57,094 nt of DNA, from the NCBI RefSeq assembly GCF_963678635.1, contig NW_026971612.1, forward strand, positions 1-57,094. The letters are read 5' to 3'. The notes below the pieces were generated by a model that was not told the origin of the DNA, did not search any database, and saw nothing but the letters and a program-made list of their open reading frames with translations. A program made the position numbers and the translations under genes. The stretch is from Symsagittifera roscoffensis (lineage: Eukaryota > Xenacoelomorpha > Acoela > Convolutidae). Positions 52,861 to 57,094 of the stretch are shown piece by piece (positions within the stretch are counted from its first letter, which is position 1; each line of letters starts with the position of its first letter).

Positions 52861-55440
52861 ACAAACAGAAGGAACTTTAGCATCGCCTCGAAGTTCATCG
52901 ATGGGGTAAAAAGTGACGTTTTGAAAACAATGTTAGCAACGTACTATACACTGTCAAAAGATAGTGCACCGACTCCAGAAGAGATGAGACAGAAGTCAAG
53001 AGAGTACATGCTGATGAAACCCAAGAAATACTCATACTCGGATAACAGGAACATGCAAGGGGGGAGTCAACCACAGAGGTCGTCATGGTATAAGCCTAGA
53101 GATGATATGGACAAACGCAGGTCATGTGTAAATGGTGGATCGGCGGATCATCATGTGGCCGATTGCACGACGTATAAACAGGGCACGAAGAGTCTGGGGT
53201 ATGCTCCGGATGAGGAAGATATGAGCCAGACGGAAGAACACGAGTTCTACAGCGGCCTGATTATCAAGATAGGTGCGAGATGCTTCTTCTGCAATCAAGA
53301 GGGTCACTTTAGGATGGACTGTCCATTATTTTCGGAAGCAGTAAAAAATCAAAGTCGTCCGAAACACATGTTAGCGTTAGCGGATGTGCAGAACACGAGG
53401 AACAGACAAGCCGAGTTTGAAACGAGAAATTCGGAGGCACCGAAGGCGGAAATACCGACGAAGACGGTGAAAGCTGTAACGCAAATCAATAATGCCATGG
53501 AGACCATGACCAAGAAGTCTCGAGAGATAAATTCTGAGAGAGCAGCTGCAGAGGCTATTAGCAAAGTGAAACAGGACCTAGCGACGAAGGAGATAGAGCA
53601 GCGATTGAAACAGGAGATCGAAAAGCAGAAGTTAAACGAGACGTTAAGTTGGTCAGTGCCAGTGCCAGAAGCCGTAATGGGATCGACAAAGAGTGGAAAT
53701 TGCAACACTCTGAAAACGGTGACGGGAAAGCCACTCGACATAACAAAGATCGGAGCCAGGATAATGTCAATAATCACTATGGGCGGCCATGAAGTAACGA
53801 GGAACTTGGGCGATCCCAGCTACCAGACAATAATGCACATTGATGTGTACGCAGATTACTTGAGTGCAATAAGTCCACAGACGACTTCTAGAGCCTTGAG
53901 GGCGCTACTCACAAGAGGTGGCAGCAAGTCAGTCCGTGTTGAAAATAGATACACAGAAGCTTATGGTCCGCATGAGGTGATGTTAAATATAGATGGGATA
54001 AACATCTACACGAAAACCATGATAACATGTGATGAGGACCTAGCCGAACAGATCTACGTGGCCAAAGATGAAATGAAAGTTAGATCGATTGGACAATGTG
54101 CAATGTTAGAAGAGGATACATTGCACATCGGGACGGAGGCAGACGTATCAGCAAACGTGCTCGACATAAGTGGCAAAAAGACTCAGTTACGCGGGCTACT
54201 TGATACGGGTGCAACCTTGAAAGTTATACCAATCGAGACTTGGGTGCGAATGGGTTTTGACAAAGATGACTTAATAGACTCAAGAATACGGCTGTCAGCT
54301 GCAAACAAAGGGGCGCTGCGGTTACTAGGCAAAACACCAATAATAGCCGTAAGTCTAGGTGAACGCAACCTGTGGATGAGCTTTCTTTTGGTGGAGAACC
54401 TAGACGAGTCTGACCAGTTCATTTTAGGCAGAGACTTCATCAGGAATTTATACGTAACGATTGATCTAAACAATGCCATATTCAGGACTCGGAACCCGGA
54501 TAGGAAGTACGTAATTAAACCGGTAAATCTGATAATGGCAAGTGAGAATAAAGCGCCGGTATTCTTGAGTAGAAGGGTAAGGCTGAATGCGAACGAAGCG
54601 GCAATTGTAGGCTTGCGGTTGAAAAATTATAATGAATTAAGTGATAGCAAGCAAGTGTGCATAGTCCCAAATCCAAACAGTCAAAGTGCTGCTGTTTTAG
54701 GAAGATCCTTCTCAATAACCAAGAGCGGCCTCTGCGTCAGTGTTCTGTTGAATACTCTTAACATACCCGTAACAATCCAGAGGGGAAGGAAGCTGGGATA
54801 TGCTTTACCCGTGAAAACTCGATATGAAATGACTGAAAATGTAAAAGAGAATGAAGTACTTGAGTGTCCCAATCATAGGGACAAGATTTGTATCTTGAGA
54901 CGATTAAAGGAAACTAAAGATTCATCAAGTCTTGTAAAGTCACTTAAGTCAGAGAGAGATGATGGACTCTCGAGGTGTTCAAATTTCCCAGGAAGACCAA
55001 CACTAGAGGAAATGGAAAAGGATAAACCAGTTTTACCTGAAACAGAGCACTTAAGGGGTAAGGTAACGGATGAACAGCTCGAGGCCATCAAGGACGTACT
55101 AGAGCGGAACGAGGACGTTTTTTCGAGACATAAGGCAGACATTGGATGTTGTAATTTTGTTGAACATGAAATAGAGCTTGAGGAATCTGCAGTATCGCAC
55201 AGGGAAGGGGTGAGGCGTATGACCCCTAAAAAATTGGATGCATGTAGAAAAGAGATAGAAACCCTACTAGAGTATGATATGATAGAACCATCCAAATCAC
55301 CGTGGGCGTGTGGAGTAGTGATGGCTAAGAAGAAAGGCGACCAGCTAAGGTTTTGTTGTGCTTTTCGATATCTGAACTCCGTCACGGTGAAGGATGCCTA
55401 TCCCATATACCTAGGATTGATGAGAGCCTCTCGAAGTTAG
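52848..55440 (+). pseudogene. Gypsy-C gag-pol open segment (nucleocapsid, protease, RT start)
   Basis: The meaningful part of an open frame of 887 codons (52777-55440). Residue numbers count from 52777. Two zinc knuckles: the first (53124-53166, about 117-130) reads CVNGGSADHHVADC, where the second Cys of CX2CX4HX4C is Gly; the second (53281-53322, residues 169-182) CFFCNQEGHFRMDC is intact. Retropepsin: LRGLLDTGATLKVIP with catalytic Asp at 54202-54204 (~476), and FILGRDFI ~548. RT begins near residue 790 (NFVEHEIELEE), with MIEPSKSPWACGVVMAKKKG and RFCCAFRYLNS, where Ala replaces the usual Asp/acidic residue before FR. The frame is lost at ~55407-55415, where RT continues in the next frame. 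The 52777 Met is not a true start. Confidence 0.85.
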
Positions 55441-56125
55441 GTGATCCAAAATTTTTTACGACTCTTGATTTAGGTTCGGCTTTTTGGCAGGTCCCACTGA
55501 GGAAGCATGACAGGGACAAAACAGGGTTCGCCTGCGAGCTGGGATTGTTTTAATGGAAACGGATGCCGTTTGGTCTTTGCAATGCCACGGCTACATTTCA
55601 ACGGTTGATGGCACATGCACTGATAGGTGTGACAAAGAAGTACGGCAATTTGGTATTGTGTTACGTGGATGACGTGGTAATAGTGAAACCTACACTGAAA
55701 GATCACATCGAGTGACTGGACGAGGTGTTTGCATGCATGAAGAGGTCGGGGCTAAAGTGCAAACCATCAAAGTGCGAAATACTCAAGGATTCGATAAAAT
55801 ACTTGGGAAGAATGGTGGACAGACACGGCATCAGACCAGATCCAGATGCAGTAGAAGCAATTCTAACCTGGAAATCGCCAAAAACGGAACACCAGTTGAT
55901 GAGCTTCCTGGGTTTTGCGAACTATTACAGGGAGTTCATCAAGGGCTACGCGGACAAAGTATACCCGATGCAACAACTAATGAGACACAAAGGCAAGAAG
56001 TTCACGTGGAACAACGCAACTGAAGAATCATTCCAGAGAATAAAGAAAGAGTTGTGCGAGGCACCGGTGCTAGCGGTGGTTACCTTTGTCGAGAAATATA
56101 GAGCATACCTAGGCACCTTTGTCTA
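55405..56125 (+). pseudogene. Gypsy-C reverse transcriptase, continued (frameshift and two stops)
   Basis: Continues RT in the +1 frame: RIDESLSKLGDPKFFTTLDL (first catalytic Asp at 55467-55469), GSAFWQVPLRKHDRDKTGFA, stop TAA at 55551-55553, then RMPFGLCNATATFQRLM, NLVLCYVDDVVIVKPTLKDH (catalytic pair at 55668-55673, intact), stop TGA at 55713-55715, then CMKRSGLKCKPSKCEILKDS, KYLGRMVDRHGIRPDP and LMSFLGFANYYREFIKGYAD (thumb). The catalytic triad is present, so inactivation comes from one frameshift and two nonsense changes, not active-site loss. Confidence 0.88.
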
Positions 56126-56228
56126 GAAGTGGTTACCTTTGTCGAGAAATATAGAGCATACCTAGGCAGTGAGCCATTCAAGCTGAGAGTCGACAACGGG
56201 GCACTCGGCTTGCTGAAGACGTACTGAT
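56066..56228 (+). pseudogene. Gypsy-C RNase H remnant with internal deletion and 40-bp duplication
   Basis: After ELCEAPVL the reading jumps to VVTFVEKYRAYLG, a late RNase H block; the preceding part with the first catalytic Asp and Glu is missing. A 40-bp stretch (GTGGTTACCTTTGTCGAGAA...) occurs at 56076-56115 and again at 56129-56168, 13 bp apart. After the second copy come SEPFKLRVDNGALGLLKTY and a stop at 56226-56228. RNase H activity would be impossible. Confidence 0.8.
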
Positions 56229-57094
56229 TAGTTTACTCGAGAAACTGGCAGATGATAAACCCGTGATTGAAGGAAAGGGTAAGGAGGAACCGGAGGTCAC
56301 GAGACTGCGAAGGAATGAAACAGTTGGCGGCGAAGACTCCTTAAAAGAAAGTAATCCTGATGGGAAAGAAGTCGTGCAGTCACTGGTTGACAAAATCCCT
56401 GATGACATACTTGAGCGGACTTGCGTTGGGAAAAAGAAAGTGGCATTTAAGGAGAAAGCTGAACACCTTGGACTAGGTCAAGAGTCCGGGGAGTGGCCCA
56501 CAGAGGAAAAGGATGCTGGAGAAGAAAAATTGTCCGGGGATTGTGAAGAATGGGATGAAGATTCGGAAAAGAGCAGCGATGAACAAGATAGTCTATGCAT
56601 GAAACTGGCGGAAGCGAAGATGAGACACCGCGACAGGGAGCTACAGAAGGATCCCTCCTCAGGAACGTACAACTTGGATCAGCGAGAAGTGCGAGGAGGT
56701 GAAGAACTTGAGAAAATTGCGTTATCGAGGAAACTGTTCAGGGAACTATCGTGCAACTCGAATATCAGAACAAATCTGGTGCCAGAAGACGACAGGAAGA
56801 TCATGAAGAGGATAGTATGCGTAAAGCTGAAGGACGACATCCACAACCCTGGGTAAATGAATGGTCAGATAAGGGCACTAAAAGAACATGTCAAGGCGAG
56901 ATATAGGCTGTCGGATCTAAAAAGGGCCCAAAAGAATGACAAGATGACAAGTAACATCTCCAAATGGATCCGGACGGGGTCTAAAGAGAAGGGGGACCTG
57001 GAAGAAGACAGCTATAAGATCTTGAGCCAGTTCTACAAAGAGAGAAATGATTTACTCTATCACACAGCTGATGGGGTGGTAACGTGCAAGAGGA
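56229..57094 (+). pseudogene. Gypsy-C linker and integrase entry region, cut by window end
   Basis: One frame runs from about 56229 to the end with a single TAA at 56854-56856. The first part is very acidic (EKDAGEEKLSGDCEEWDEDS, SSDEQDSLCMKLAEAKMRHR) and is the variable linker. After the stop come ARYRLSDLKRAQKNDKMTSN and SYKILSQFYKERNDLLYHTA followed by DGVVTCKR, which is the pre-integrase/entry segment seen before the H2C2 zinc domain in this lineage. The integrase core lies beyond the window. Confidence 0.75.

Larger units (their letters stand above)
51254..57094 (+). mobile_element. Gypsy-C: Ty3/gypsy retrotransposon of a second lineage, partial
   Basis: Plus-strand element with gag (broken), nucleocapsid zinc knuckles, retropepsin, RT, remnant RNase H, a charged linker and the start of integrase, running past the right edge of the window. 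Its sequence is unlike Gypsy-A/B: two knuckles, LLDTGAT protease and YVDD RT. Less decayed than A/B (an 887-codon segment remains open), so probably younger, but several stops and an internal deletion make it non-autonomous. Confidence 0.88.

Overview
This is an AT-rich stretch of an invertebrate-type metazoan genome made almost entirely of repeats and decayed mobile elements. The animal assignment rests on three fragmented Ty3/gypsy retrotransposons, a degenerate non-LTR (LINE) reverse transcriptase, a tRNA-derived SINE, several families of small TIR elements, and one short secreted cysteine-rich (EB-like) protein. I cannot place the species. No prokaryotic gene organisation, CRISPR array, intact rRNA or functional tRNA gene was seen. 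Most long reading frames here are shadows of low-complexity DNA (poly-C, AAT/CAT microsatellite, GGACAGT minisatellite).

Layout. 1-6.8 kb: unannotatable AT-rich DNA around a ~116-bp satellite present as two duplicated arrays (about 2.06-3.07 and 3.85-4.64 kb), an orphan satellite unit at 6.7 kb, and a perfect 34-bp stem hairpin at 5899-5976. 6.8-22.3 kb: a nested segmental-duplication zone. A TIR element (about 6848-7383) contains the left breakpoint of a 3.75-kb direct tandem duplication (7221-10970 / 10971-14732). Each copy holds an AAT/CAT microsatellite, a broken LINE reverse transcriptase (minus strand), two head-to-tail copies of a dispersed ~540-bp repeat (called family R here), a C-rich tract and a ~70-bp inverted repeat. 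The C-rich/inverted-repeat module is then repeated three more times in a ~2.5-kb array with deletions. 22.8-28.7 kb: several minus-strand family R copies, some carrying inserted small TIR elements (family M, 8-bp target duplications), one of which itself carries a hAT-like MITE. The only plausible host gene, a 107-residue secreted protein, lies between two family M elements at 23554-23877.

28.7-35.0 kb and 42.4-48.25 kb: two minus-strand Ty3/gypsy elements of one family (Gypsy-A, Gypsy-B), recognised by shared LTR termini (TGTCATCCGG...GGTATGACA) and matching gag-PR-(RT)-RNaseH-IN order. Both are dead: A has lost most of its RT, and B has a mutated RT catalytic dyad and no 5' end. 35-42.4 kb: a full-length family R copy, a ~212-bp MITE, a 1.37-kb TIR element filled with internal tandem repeats, a SINE with 19-bp target duplications, a family M copy and a decayed second hAT-like MITE.

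48.3-57.1 kb: a plus-strand Ty3/gypsy element of a different lineage (Gypsy-C) running off the right edge. Two minisatellites (69-bp unit; GGACAGT-rich) precede a broken gag, then an 887-codon open segment (nucleocapsid, retropepsin, start of RT), frameshifted RT, an RNase H that has lost its catalytic core, and the integrase entry region. Nothing here indicates genes acting together in a pathway; the biology is serial insertion, nesting and tandem amplification. The least explained signals are the perfect hairpin, the C-rich plus inverted-repeat module, the head-to-tail family R repeats and the small secreted protein.
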